Shown here: piece by piece, positions 18,594 to 25,819 of the stretch
Layout of the letters: each line of letters begins with the position of its first letter
How positions within the stretch are numbered: the stretch's first letter is position 1
Source: Paludibacteraceae bacterium
GTDB lineage: Bacteria > Bacteroidota > Bacteroidia > Bacteroidales > Paludibacteraceae
DNA: 32,806 nt
Assembly: GCA_018433525.1 (NCBI GenBank)
Contig: JAHDRA010000079.1
Location: 1 to 32,806, forward strand
Direction: 5' to 3'
Notes under the pieces: model-generated
Databases searched by the model: none
What the model was told of the DNA's origin: nothing
What the model saw: the letters and a program-made list of their open reading frames with translations, nothing else
Position numbers and translations under genes: made by a program

Positions 18594-18616
18594 ATGAATA
18601 AATGTTCATATATTTG
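18594..18616 (+). promoter_or_regulatory. ArsR/SmtB-type operator overlapping the -7 box of the thioredoxin/DUF302 cassette
   Basis: The inverted repeat ATGAA-N6-TTCAT (18594-18609) has the TGAA-N6-TTCA layout typical of SmtB/ArsR-family operators. It runs directly into TATATTTG (18609-18616), a match to the -7 consensus TAnnTTTG. No clear TTTG -33 box is seen. The regulator gene starts at 18632, so this arrangement fits autorepression: repressor bound here would block the promoter of its own operon. Confidence 0.65.
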
Positions 18617-18631
18617 CACAACTTTTGAAAT

Positions 18632-18937
18632 ATGGAACAGATTAACAATATTAACATAGACCAAATGGAAGAGGCAGCCTATAAGCTAAGAGCCATTTCA
18701 CATGCTACACGTTTGTGTATCATTTCGCTGCTTTCGGAGAAAGAGGAATTGAATGTTTCGCAAATAAGTGAAGAATTGAATTGTGAACAGTCGCTGCTTT
18801 CTCATCATCTCACCGATATGCGTGCCAAAGGCATTTTAAATTGTCGTCGGGATGGTAAGAATTGTTATTATTCGTTGAAAAACAAGGAAATAGTTCAAAT
18901 TTTGGACTGTATTCGTTCTTGTCAGTGCACCAACTAA
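18632..18937 (+). CDS. cysteine-rich ArsR/SmtB-family transcriptional repressor
   Basis: 101 residues with a winged-helix domain: AYKLRAISHATRLCIISLL, the recognition-helix region SQISEELNCEQSLLSHHLTDM (43-63) and the wing NCRRDGKNCYYSL. Members bind DNA as dimers and let go when they bind metal or when their thiols are oxidised or persulfidated. It lacks the classic ELCVCDL arsenic site. Instead it has seven cysteines: C29, C51, C71, C78, C93, C97 and C99, the last three forming CIRSCQC in the final helix. C29 plus a C-terminal cysteine resembles the two-thiol layout of BigR/SqrR sulfur sensors, but a thiol metal site is equally possible. Which signal it reads cannot be decided from sequence. 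First gene of a five-gene cassette, downstream of its likely operator. Confidence 0.85.
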   Translation: MEQINNINIDQMEEAAYKLRAISHATRLCIISLLSEKEELNVSQISEELNCEQSLLSHHLTDMRAKGILNCRRDGKNCYYSLKNKEIVQILDCIRSCQCTN

Positions 18938-18950
18938 ATTTCGATTAACT

Positions 18951-19178
18951 ATGTTGAAAAAATTCCTTTCGCGTCATTGGCTCAAAGTAGTCGGAGTGCT
19001 TTTGGGGAGCATCGGAGGATTTGCGTATTTTTATTTTGTTGGTTGTAAATCGGGAACTTGTCCCATCAGTTCCAATCCGTACATTAGCATTGTATATGGA
19101 GCCGTTTTGGGTTACTTGTTTTTTGACATGTTTAAAGTGAAAAGTAAAAACACCAATGCGAACGATCAGGAGGATTAA
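18951..19178 (+). CDS. DUF6132-like small membrane protein with CxxxxC motif
   Basis: 75 residues, two membrane helices (about 10-30 and 43-61) and a hydrophilic tail ending NTNANDQED. The connecting loop carries GCKSGTCPISSNPY with C32 and C37, the conserved-looking feature, which resembles DUF6132 proteins of Bacteroidetes. The cysteine pair would lie at the edge of the membrane and could be a redox or metal-ligand pair; the function is unknown. It starts 13 bp after the repressor gene. It overlaps the next gene by 23 bp, so these are almost certainly translated together. Confidence 0.7.
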   Translation: MLKKFLSRHWLKVVGVLLGSIGGFAYFYFVGCKSGTCPISSNPYISIVYGAVLGYLFFDMFKVKSKNTNANDQED

Positions 19179-19383
19179 AAAAATATTTTTTCAGTGGAAT
19201 ATCGTCAGAATGATTCAACTGATACTTGGGATTGTTTTGGGAATTGCTTTTATCTCCACTTTAGAAATTGTTTATTTGATAATCGGCAGTTTTTTGCTTT
19301 TGATTGCTTTGTTCCATCTAAGTCCCTGTGGGCAGTCGTGCTCTGTTTCAACTGGTAAAAACGTCGGAGAACGGGGAAAATGA
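19156..19383 (+). CDS. small membrane protein with CxxxC end, YgaP/DUF2892-like
   Basis: 75 residues with two closely packed helices (about 19-38 and 39-55) followed by LSPCGQSCSVSTGKN, containing C58 and C62. The shape (short amphipathic WNIVRMIQLILG start, two helices, a cysteine pair after the second) resembles the membrane part of YgaP-type proteins, though I am not certain of the family. The start is uncertain. The ATG at 19156 lies inside the previous gene, ahead of an AGGAGG at 19169-19174, and the next in-frame ATG is at 19210. The conserved-looking W-N-I-V-R lies between the two, favouring the earlier start. Third gene of the cassette. Confidence 0.6.
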   Translation: MRTIRRIKKIFFQWNIVRMIQLILGIVLGIAFISTLEIVYLIIGSFLLLIALFHLSPCGQSCSVSTGKNVGERGK

Positions 19384-19489
19384 ATTTACCACTATAATGA
19401 GATAAATTAAAATCCGATGAGAAACTTGTAAATTTACGCTTTGAAAACTAATTTTTGACAAAAAAATAAAAACCAAAAATAAGAAGAAT

Positions 19490-19984
19490 ATGAAAAAATT
19501 GACCGGAATATTTTTAATGATCACTTTTATTGCTTTAAGCGCTTGTGCGGGAAGCAATGGAGAAAACAAACAGAATAATTCACAAAACAAAAACGAAGAA
19601 AAACTAATGGGAACAATTCATTTAACAAAAGAAGAATTTTTGAAAAAGGTAGTCAATTACGAAGCCAGCCCTAACGAATGGAAATATCTGGGCGACAAAC
19701 CTTGCGTGATTGATTTTTATGCCGACTGGTGTGGACCTTGCAAGGCAGTGGCTCCAATATTGGAAGAACTGGCTAAAGAGTATGATGGACAGATTTATAT
19801 TTATAAAATTGATACGGATAAGGAACAGGAGCTGGCTGCAGCATTTGGCATTCGTAGCATTCCAACTTTACTTTTCTGTCCTATGAATGAGAATCCGCAA
19901 ATGGCTCAAGGCGCTTTGCCAAAAGATGTGCTGAAAAATGCCATTGATGAGGTATTGCTTAAGAAAGAAAAAGTAAAACAATAA
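19490..19984 (+). CDS. lipoprotein thioredoxin
   Basis: 164 residues. A lipoprotein signal peptide ends in the lipobox LSAC (C19), followed by an Asn/Gln/Lys-rich linker (20-40). A full thioredoxin domain comes next, with the active site DWCGPCK (C81, C84) and the cis-proline loop IRSIPTLLF. It should therefore be a membrane-anchored thiol-disulfide protein on the periplasmic side. The WCGPC motif is that of classic reducing thioredoxins. It sits 106 bp after the YgaP-like gene and 15 bp before the DUF302 gene, so it probably works with them, perhaps reducing the cysteine pairs of the two small membrane proteins (inference). No second promoter is evident in the 106-bp gap. Confidence 0.88.
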   Translation: MKKLTGIFLMITFIALSACAGSNGENKQNNSQNKNEEKLMGTIHLTKEEFLKKVVNYEASPNEWKYLGDKPCVIDFYADWCGPCKAVAPILEELAKEYDGQIYIYKIDTDKEQELAAAFGIRSIPTLLFCPMNENPQMAQGALPKDVLKNAIDEVLLKKEKVKQ

Positions 19985-19999
19985 GACAACCCGAAAGGA

Positions 20000-20398
20000 A
20001 TGGAAGAATTTTTTTTGGAAAAGAAGAGTAAATTCAGCTTCCACAAAACCCTCTCTGAATTGACAAATGCTATTCAGGAAGGAGGTTGGAGACTGGTTTA
20101 TGTGCATGACCTGCAGGAAACTATGGCAAGAAACAATAAAGAAGTTTTACCTGTAAAAGTGTTGGAACTGTGTTCTCCATATCATGCCTATTCCATTTTG
20201 GGAAAAGATGAATGGCGCACTTTTTCGAGCATGATGCCGTGTAGAATTTCAATTTACGAAAAATCGGATGGAAATACTTACGTGTCTCAAATGAATATTT
20301 CAATGCTTGCACCTCTAATGGAAAAAGAAATTCAGGGAATCATGAACATTTCTTATGCAGAAGTGCAAAATTTTGTTTCACGAATAATCGAAAACTGA
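20000..20398 (+). CDS. DUF302 family protein
   Basis: 132 residues matching the DUF302 domain: KTLSELTNAIQEGGWRLVYV, then LELCSPYHAYSILGKDEWRT, SSMMPCRISIYEKSDG and YVSQMNISMLA. There is no signal peptide, so it should be cytoplasmic unless attached to its neighbours. DUF302 proteins are small alpha/beta proteins of unknown activity often found near sulfur, redox or metal genes. Two cysteines (in LELCSPY and MMPCRIS) fall at positions where the family is usually well conserved around the pocket. Last gene of the cassette, followed by a terminator. Confidence 0.85.
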   Translation: MEEFFLEKKSKFSFHKTLSELTNAIQEGGWRLVYVHDLQETMARNNKEVLPVKVLELCSPYHAYSILGKDEWRTFSSMMPCRISIYEKSDGNTYVSQMNISMLAPLMEKEIQGIMNISYAEVQNFVSRIIEN

Positions 20399-20431
20399 TT
20401 TAAAGACAACAAGTTTAAAACATTTATTTGG

Positions 20432-20467
20432 AACGGAGGTAAAAATTTTTTTGCTTCCGTTTTTTTG
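20432..20467 (+). terminator. Rho-independent terminator of the thioredoxin/DUF302 cassette
   Basis: AACGGAGG (20432-20439) pairs with CTTCCGTT (20454-20461) around an A/T loop and runs into a T tract. It marks the end of the five-gene unit. Confidence 0.8.
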
Positions 20468-20594
20468 ATGTATATATTGATTTTTTTAAATGGATGAAAG
20501 AGCCAATTATCTTATTCTTTGATGGTTAAAAATTTTCTCATAAAACTGATTGAAATCAGAAAATCGATTGTTGGCTACAAAATGGATTGAAGTT

Positions 20595-21539
20595 TTATCT
20601 GCACTTTTTGTGCAGTTCTGCCAAATAAATCTGTTCGGTCTGTCCCGGAGTAGGGATGAGTATTGCTTTGTCCAAGCAGTTGAGTGCTTGCAAATCCATG
20701 ATGGTTGAGTATCCCGAACGAGCAATAATTTTTTTTGCGCCTGCTAATAAGGACGCCATTTCTTGAGTGGAAAGATGAGAAACTTTGGTTAAGTTGCCAA
20801 CTTGTACGGAAGTTTGTTTTTCCTGTGGCAATCCCTGAATCATCAACGATTTGACAGTGTCTTTGCTGAATTTTTCTGTCAGTTGTTTCTCGAAAATGGT
20901 ACGTTGCGGTTCCGGACCGGAGAGAACCATCACCGTTTCGTAAGTATAGTTTGGAATAATATTTTTCAATTGTTGAAAACGAGATAGAATGCCAATAAAA
21001 TGTGCATTTTCGGGTAAAGGATAACGATGTGCCAAATCTCCCGAAAAGTTTTCATCTCCGGCCAAATCGGGAATCCAGCATTCGTCGTAACGATGAATGA
21101 AAAAGCGATGAAGTCGCCAGACAATCGGTTCCAGCAAGCGCAATTCGGACGGCATTTTTACCATTAGCTGATGCGTAATGTAAATGGAATACGTCCTTTT
21201 GTTCCAACATCCAAAACGGTTGTCGGAAATAATGCGATCGAAATGTTCCTGTTTTAAAAGTCGGTGAAGCCAACAATGATCTTGAAAAATATTGCCAAAA
21301 ATACGCGGGATGCTTTTAAACATAGCCCAGATTTGAGAATTTCCCGTGCTGTAACGAACATTTTGAGTAGGAGCTTTCAAAAATCGAAGTTCGGGGAACT
21401 CAAGTTGAAGAAATTCTAATGGGAAACCATCTGCTGCAATCACCACATCATTGCCTTCTGTAATCAGTTGACGAATAATCGGCACACAGCGTGCAGCATG
21501 TCCCAATCCCCAGTTTAAAGGACAAACGAGTATTTTCAT
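20595..21539 (-). CDS. MurG-like glycosyltransferase with probable C-terminal frameshift
   Basis: 314 residues read in one frame. It starts MKILVCPLNWGLGHAARCVP, the glycine-rich donor-side loop of GT-B/MurG-like transferases. The C-terminal half has VMVLSGPEPQRT, IIARSGYSTIMDL and ILIPTPGQTEQIYLA, the nucleotide-sugar binding region. The frame then ends abruptly at LHKKCR. The next frame continues without interruption to 20507 with a plausible C-terminal helix region (SIHFVANNRFSDFNQFYEKI). One fewer A in the AAAAA run near 20604 would join them and give about 343 residues. Either a genuine shift or a base-count error is possible. The sugar and acceptor are unknown. It lies 15 bp downstream of the radical SAM gene. 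Confidence 0.75.
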   Translation of the reverse strand: MKILVCPLNWGLGHAARCVPIIRQLITEGNDVVIAADGFPLEFLQLEFPELRFLKAPTQNVRYSTGNSQIWAMFKSIPRIFGNIFQDHCWLHRLLKQEHFDRIISDNRFGCWNKRTYSIYITHQLMVKMPSELRLLEPIVWRLHRFFIHRYDECWIPDLAGDENFSGDLAHRYPLPENAHFIGILSRFQQLKNIIPNYTYETVMVLSGPEPQRTIFEKQLTEKFSKDTVKSLMIQGLPQEKQTSVQVGNLTKVSHLSTQEMASLLAGAKKIIARSGYSTIMDLQALNCLDKAILIPTPGQTEQIYLAELHKKCR

Positions 21540-21554
21540 CTTCGGCTTTGGTAA

Positions 21555-22325
21555 TTATCCTGAAACGGAAACGTCAAATCCGTAACTTTTTGCTTTTTCG
21601 GCTATACGATTCAGTTCCTCCAACGGAATTTTTTCCAAAGTTTTCAAAGGAGTTTCTCTGTCGATGGTATAAATCATAAGCTGCGTTGCATTCATTTCCT
21701 TTAATGCTTCCAGCCATGCTTTTATTTCCTTATCCGAAGTATTGTCAATTTTTTCTCCGTTCACTTCGCCACGAATAAATAAAGTTTGCACAATCATTTT
21801 ACCTTCAAACTTTTTCAAATGTTCTATCAGCCAGCGAACAGTGATGTATTTTCTTACCGGTCGGTCGAGCAGTTGTAAAGTATGATCGAAAGCACTGTCG
21901 AATTTCAGAATGTTGTCATCCACTTTTTTTAAAGCATTGAAAACGTCTGGTTTGTGAATTTGTGTGGCGTTCGACAATACTCCAACTTTGGCATTGGGAC
22001 AATATTTATTTCTCAGTTCAAGCGTATCGTCAATAATTCCGGCAAAATCGGGATGAAGTGTCGGCTCTCCGTTTCCGGCAAAAGTTATAATATCGGGTAT
22101 TTGTCCGTCGCTTGCCATTTCTTTCAACCTCATTTCCAGCGCATTGCGTACTTCCATTCTTGTAGGAAGTTTGGCGTGCTTTCCGGTAGTATTAAATCCG
22201 CATTCGCAGTACAGACAGTCGAAGCTGCAAATTTTGGCATCTACAGGCAATAAATTGATTCCCAGAGAAGTACCAAGACGCCTGCTATGAACAGGCCCAA
22301 AAACAATCTGATCAAATAAAATCAT
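21555..22325 (-). CDS. radical SAM protein
   Basis: 256 residues. The [4Fe-4S] motif CSFDCLYC (C33, C37, C40; CxxxCxxC) follows an N-terminal FGPVHSRRLGTSLGINLL. ITFAGNGEPTLHPDF is the SAM-contacting GEP-type segment, and LSNATQIH and RPVRKYITVRWLI follow. This is the architecture of a widespread single-domain radical SAM family whose reaction is not established. There is no obvious second iron-sulfur domain. It is co-oriented with, and 15 bp upstream of, the glycosyltransferase gene, so they are likely in one transcript, and it sits 64 bp downstream of the DUF3267 gene. Confidence 0.88.
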   Translation of the reverse strand: MILFDQIVFGPVHSRRLGTSLGINLLPVDAKICSFDCLYCECGFNTTGKHAKLPTRMEVRNALEMRLKEMASDGQIPDIITFAGNGEPTLHPDFAGIIDDTLELRNKYCPNAKVGVLSNATQIHKPDVFNALKKVDDNILKFDSAFDHTLQLLDRPVRKYITVRWLIEHLKKFEGKMIVQTLFIRGEVNGEKIDNTSDKEIKAWLEALKEMNATQLMIYTIDRETPLKTLEKIPLEELNRIAEKAKSYGFDVSVSG

Positions 22326-22389
22326 TCTTCTACGATATTTTCAAATAACGTTAAATTATTTTGCGAAAAAATTGCTTTCCTTTCAAAGC

Positions 22390-23037
22390 CTACCCAGCAA
22401 TATTTTTTCTTTTTTCTTTTCCATAAAAGTAGGTTTTACCTTCTTCCTTCACATCGAAAGTAACAATTTCCAGTTCGGGACGGTTTTGAAAAAAACACAA
22501 TAGCCCAAAATCTCCTGCGGCAAAGAGGCTGTGTAAACCAAATATCGAAATAAAAAAATAAAATGCCGGTTGATGATAAAAGATAATCATTCCAAGCAGC
22601 GAAAGAAAACTGATGAAAACGGTTGGTGCCAAAGCAATTATTTTAAACTGACGGTAACCCACCACAGCCTTGTCGGCTTGAACATAAAACATGAATTTTT
22701 TGGGCTGGCAGCCAAAAAACAAATGACGAGCCCCCATTGCCCAATAGGCCAGCGCATGAATCAATTCATGAAAAACGATGAGAATGGTAAAGGTGAAAAC
22801 AATGCCTGCCAGCAGCCAAAGCAAACCGAAGGCTTGACGATGGACAAAATAAGGCATGAAGGCTTTGAAAGTTCCCAGCATGAAAGCCAGAATTCCTGTC
22901 AATTGGTACAAATTTGCAGCACGTGCCCATTGTTGGTTTTCGGTAATTTCGTTGACAATGAAATTTTTTATTTCGTTATGTGAAAGAGATGCGAGTTCTT
23001 TGTACTCGGTGTCATGAATCAATTCTTCGTATGTCAT
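22390..23037 (-). CDS. DUF3267 membrane protein with HExxH zinc-protease motif
   Basis: 215 residues. Four likely membrane helices lie around 44-60, 70-98, 130-150 and 153-172. The HExxH motif HELIH (90-94) lies inside the second helix, as in intramembrane or membrane-embedded zinc proteases. AAGDFG near 175 may supply another ligand, and LAPTVFISFLSLLG is the usual P-rich third helix. This fits the DUF3267 family (putative zincins); substrate unknown. It lies 12 bp downstream of dnaG, in the same direction, so probably co-transcribed with it. Confidence 0.8.
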   Translation of the reverse strand: MTYEELIHDTEYKELASLSHNEIKNFIVNEITENQQWARAANLYQLTGILAFMLGTFKAFMPYFVHRQAFGLLWLLAGIVFTFTILIVFHELIHALAYWAMGARHLFFGCQPKKFMFYVQADKAVVGYRQFKIIALAPTVFISFLSLLGMIIFYHQPAFYFFISIFGLHSLFAAGDFGLLCFFQNRPELEIVTFDVKEEGKTYFYGKEKRKNIAG

Positions 23038-23049
23038 TTATGAAGCTGT

Positions 23050-25005
23050 TTATAATTTAATGACAATGCGTTCTCCAAGATTTTTTGCAAGTTGATTTTT
23101 AATTTCTTCCAACTGACTGATTTGAATCATCAGAATACGAACCAACTCATCGTCGTGGTTTTCTGCCGCTATTTTCATTTCGAGCAATTTTTGCTTAATC
23201 TGCGAGAGAACAATGCTGTTTTTGTATTCCAGCACGGCACGTTCGGCAAATTCCCTCACTTTATCGATCTCGGGTTCGTCCATTCTCGTTTTTTTGTAAA
23301 TTTTGCTGAGGGTGTATTTTTCTGAAATCAGTTCTGCCGTCAATTTGCTGATTTCCGGATGAATATGATGCAGGAAAAAATTTTGAACGTTAATATTTTT
23401 TTTCAAGCATTGTTCCTTATATTCCTGAAGCATTTGAGCATAGAGCGGATGAACAAATTCAAGCTGATCCTGTTCGAGGTCTTCAATAATAAAATCTTCT
23501 ACAGTAATCGGTGAACGGTTTTCTTCGTCAGAATAGTACAATGCCGATTTACCATATTTAATCAATACTTGGAGTATATTTCTTTCTTCCTGCTCAAACC
23601 TCTGGTTTTCGGCATTCAGCATTTCCTGAGGAGAAACGGGTTGTGGTTTTGGTTCGGTAGAAGAAGCCGAAACATTGCTTTGTCCAAGTTTTTTTTCGCT
23701 TTCTTTTCTTTTAAGCCGATTTATTTCATGGTAAAGAATTTCTTCGTTCACTTGAAGCAGATTGCTGCATTCCTTCACATATTCGGCTCTCACAATCGGT
23801 TCGGGAATAATGGCAATACTTCGCACGATGTCCAGAATCAGGTTGGAACGTTTGATGGGGTCATTTGCTGCGTCCTCCATCAAAAGTTTGGTTTTGAAGC
23901 GGATAAAATCCACCGAATTGTCCCGAATGAAATTCAAGAGATCCACTGCATTGAGTTTGTGGGAAAAAGAATCGGGATCTTCTCCTTCGGGCAACAAAAC
24001 AACCTTTATGTTCAAGCCTTCTTCCAGCAGCAAATCGATTCCTCTCAACGAAGCTTTAATGCCCGCAGCATCGCCGTCGTAGAGCACGGTAACATTGTTG
24101 GTAAACCGGTGAATAAGACGAATTTGAGCCGGCGTAAGCGACGTGCCCGAAGAAGCTACGACATTTTCAATGCCGCTTTGATGAAGAGAAATTACATCGG
24201 TATAACCTTCCACCAGCAAACAGCGGTCTTCCTTTACGATGGCCTGTTTGGCAAAATACATTCCGTAGAGCTCATTTCCCTTGTGGTATATTTCCGATTC
24301 GGGCGAATTGAGGTATTTAGCCGTTTTGTCGTCTTTTTTTATTACCCTTCCGCCGAAAGCAATAATTTTGCCAGAAAGGGAATGAACTGGAAATATCAGT
24401 CGTCCGCGAAAACGGTCGGTAAGGCGATTGTTTTCCGTTTCGATGGTAAGTCCGGTTTTTACAAGATATTTTTTATTGTAACCGGCTTTTAAAGCTTTTT
24501 GCGTAAAAGCATCCTGCTGATCGAGGCAATAACCCAACTGAAATTTACGAATCATGTCTTCTCGGATACCGCGTTCCTGAAAATAACTCATACCGATGGT
24601 TTTCCCGTCGATGTGATGATAAAGCGTATCGGAAAAATATTTCTGGGCAAATTCGTTTACCAGCAGCAAACTTTCCCGTTCGTTGTGAAGTTCTTTCTCT
24701 TCATCGGTCAGCTCACGTTCCTGCACTTCAATGTTGTATTTTCTGGCAAGGAATTTCAATGCATCGTAATACGACAGTTGCTCATGCTCCATTATGAAGT
24801 GAACAGCGTTTCCACCTTTTCCGCAACCAAAACACTTGAAAATTCCTTTAGCAGGTGAAACGGTAAACGATGGCGTTTTTTCGTTGTGAAACGGACACAA
24901 ACCAATCATGTTTACGCCTCTTTTTTTGAGCGTAACATAATCGGAAACTACATCCTGAATTTGTGCAGCTTCCATAATTCTGTCAATGGTGGCTTGGTCT
25001 ATCAT
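23050..25005 (-). CDS. dnaG: DNA primase
   Basis: 651 residues. Makes RNA primers for replication. The N-terminal CHC2 zinc ribbon is complete: C37, H40, C58 and C61 in LCPFHNEKTPSF and FKCFGCGKGG. The core follows, with RFRGRLIFPVHSLSGKIIAFG and the TOPRIM domain (VEGYTDVISLHQ with the catalytic glutamate, TVLYDGDAAGIKA with the metal-binding aspartates). The C-terminal third should form the helicase-interaction domain. Length is normal. It appears to be the first gene of a minus-strand set with the DUF3267, radical SAM and glycosyltransferase genes. Confidence 0.97.
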   Translation of the reverse strand: MIDQATIDRIMEAAQIQDVVSDYVTLKKRGVNMIGLCPFHNEKTPSFTVSPAKGIFKCFGCGKGGNAVHFIMEHEQLSYYDALKFLARKYNIEVQERELTDEEKELHNERESLLLVNEFAQKYFSDTLYHHIDGKTIGMSYFQERGIREDMIRKFQLGYCLDQQDAFTQKALKAGYNKKYLVKTGLTIETENNRLTDRFRGRLIFPVHSLSGKIIAFGGRVIKKDDKTAKYLNSPESEIYHKGNELYGMYFAKQAIVKEDRCLLVEGYTDVISLHQSGIENVVASSGTSLTPAQIRLIHRFTNNVTVLYDGDAAGIKASLRGIDLLLEEGLNIKVVLLPEGEDPDSFSHKLNAVDLLNFIRDNSVDFIRFKTKLLMEDAANDPIKRSNLILDIVRSIAIIPEPIVRAEYVKECSNLLQVNEEILYHEINRLKRKESEKKLGQSNVSASSTEPKPQPVSPQEMLNAENQRFEQEERNILQVLIKYGKSALYYSDEENRSPITVEDFIIEDLEQDQLEFVHPLYAQMLQEYKEQCLKKNINVQNFFLHHIHPEISKLTAELISEKYTLSKIYKKTRMDEPEIDKVREFAERAVLEYKNSIVLSQIKQKLLEMKIAAENHDDELVRILMIQISQLEEIKNQLAKNLGERIVIKL

Positions 25006-25054
25006 GCTAATATAAAGAATTTTGTAAAAAAATCAGTCTCTTTGAAATCAAATA

Positions 25055-25062
25055 CAAATCTA
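25055..25062 (-). promoter_or_regulatory. possible -7 box of dnaG
   Basis: Minus strand TAGATTTG fits TAnnTTTG about 50 bp before the dnaG ATG. No convincing TTTG -33 box is found at the expected spacing, so this is tentative. Confidence 0.3.
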
Positions 25063-25184
25063 CTGATTTTATTCAAGAATTTAGCCGAGAAAAATTTAAA
25101 AATTTTAGATCTGCGGTTTTTTCCTTAATGATGGAGGGTTGTGCCAATTTTTTGTAGTGAGTTTTTCAATTTTTAAAAAAATAA

Positions 25185-25216
25185 TTTGATTAGCTGACAA
25201 AAAATTATTTAATTTG
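25185..25216 (+). promoter_or_regulatory. possible promoter of the 57-residue membrane protein gene
   Basis: TTTG (25185-25188), a 20 bp spacer, then TTAATTTG (25209-25216), one mismatch from TAnnTTTG. It lies 35 bp before the ATG at 25252, the usual distance for a short leader. Confidence 0.4.
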
Positions 25217-25251
25217 CAGTTTGAAGTTTCAACATAAAAAATATCATTACA

Positions 25252-25425
25252 ATGAAAGATTTTTTGCCTTATCTTGGTTCTATAATCATTTTGATAGGTG
25301 TTGCATTGCTTGCATATTATCAATTCGGAGGACATCCTTCTAATCTTATTTTAGGAACTGCAGGTATTCTCATGATTGTTGGTTTTTTTACTCACCTTTT
25401 CCTGAATAAAAAAATTGTCGAGTAA
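25252..25425 (+). CDS. 57-residue two-helix membrane protein, unknown function
   Basis: Short frame beginning MKDFLPYLGSIIILIGVALL. Two hydrophobic helices (about 7-23 and 31-51) are joined by a turn YYQFGGHPSN, and the protein ends NKKIVE. The composition is that of a real small membrane protein rather than random AT-rich DNA: regular helix lengths, glycine in both helices and a positive end. It stands alone between divergent dnaG and the convergent GT39 gene, with a possible promoter upstream and a terminator about 160 bp downstream. I do not recognise a named family, though small proteins of this shape are common in Bacteroidetes. Confidence 0.65.
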   Translation: MKDFLPYLGSIIILIGVALLAYYQFGGHPSNLILGTAGILMIVGFFTHLFLNKKIVE

Positions 25426-25585
25426 CCTACTGCAACAGAAAAATTACCATTTACCTTTGGAATTTCAGTCGGTAGTAATCTTGATTGATGGGGCAAAGTG
25501 GTCTTTATTGTTTGTTGGTAGAAAAATCAGCGAATGATATGCTGAATAAATAGAACTGTCAAACTGATTCCGTTTTCAAAAAAAG

Positions 25586-25618
25586 AATCCGAACTTCAAA
25601 AATGGTTTGGATTTTTTT
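25586..25618. terminator. Rho-independent terminator, probably bidirectional
   Basis: AATCCGAAC (25586-25594) pairs with GTTTGGATT (25605-25613), one G-U pair, loop of 10 nt. A T run follows on the right and an A run precedes on the left. It lies between the plus-strand small membrane gene and the minus-strand GT39 gene. Confidence 0.7.
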
Positions 25619-25652
25619 ATAAATATTTCTAAAGGATAGCTTACGTTTACAC

Positions 25653-25750
25653 TTTTCATCAGAATATAATTTATTTTTTAATGGTCTGATGGAGCCACAT
25701 GTCTGAATATTATATTCATTCGTGTTTGTGTATGCAATACATGGAGGTTT
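25653..25750 (+). repeat. ~98-bp dispersed repeat, copy A
   Basis: Nearly identical (about six mismatches and one indel by eye) to the reverse complement of 29401-29499. The unit starts TTTTCATCAGAATATAATTT, contains GGTCTGATGGA, then CCACATGTCTGAATATTA and ends GTGTATGCAATACATG. The ends of the right-hand half, CCACATGT and ACATG(T)GG, are reverse complements, so single strands could fold. Weaker similarity extends a further ~20 bp on the left (TAAAGGATA here, TAAGGGATA in the other copy). It is intergenic, downstream of the GT39 gene. Confidence 0.85.
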
Positions 25751-25819
25751 CTCAATGAGTTTTTTTGACAGAAGAAATGTTTCTATCCCGATTGTGTTTT
25801 CAAATTATCAGGATAGGGT

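Noticed and set aside
23569..24492. 307-codon open frame on the plus strand
   Set aside because: It lies wholly antisense to dnaG, whose motifs are complete. Its text is Phe/His-rich and matches no family, as expected for the mirror of a long gene.
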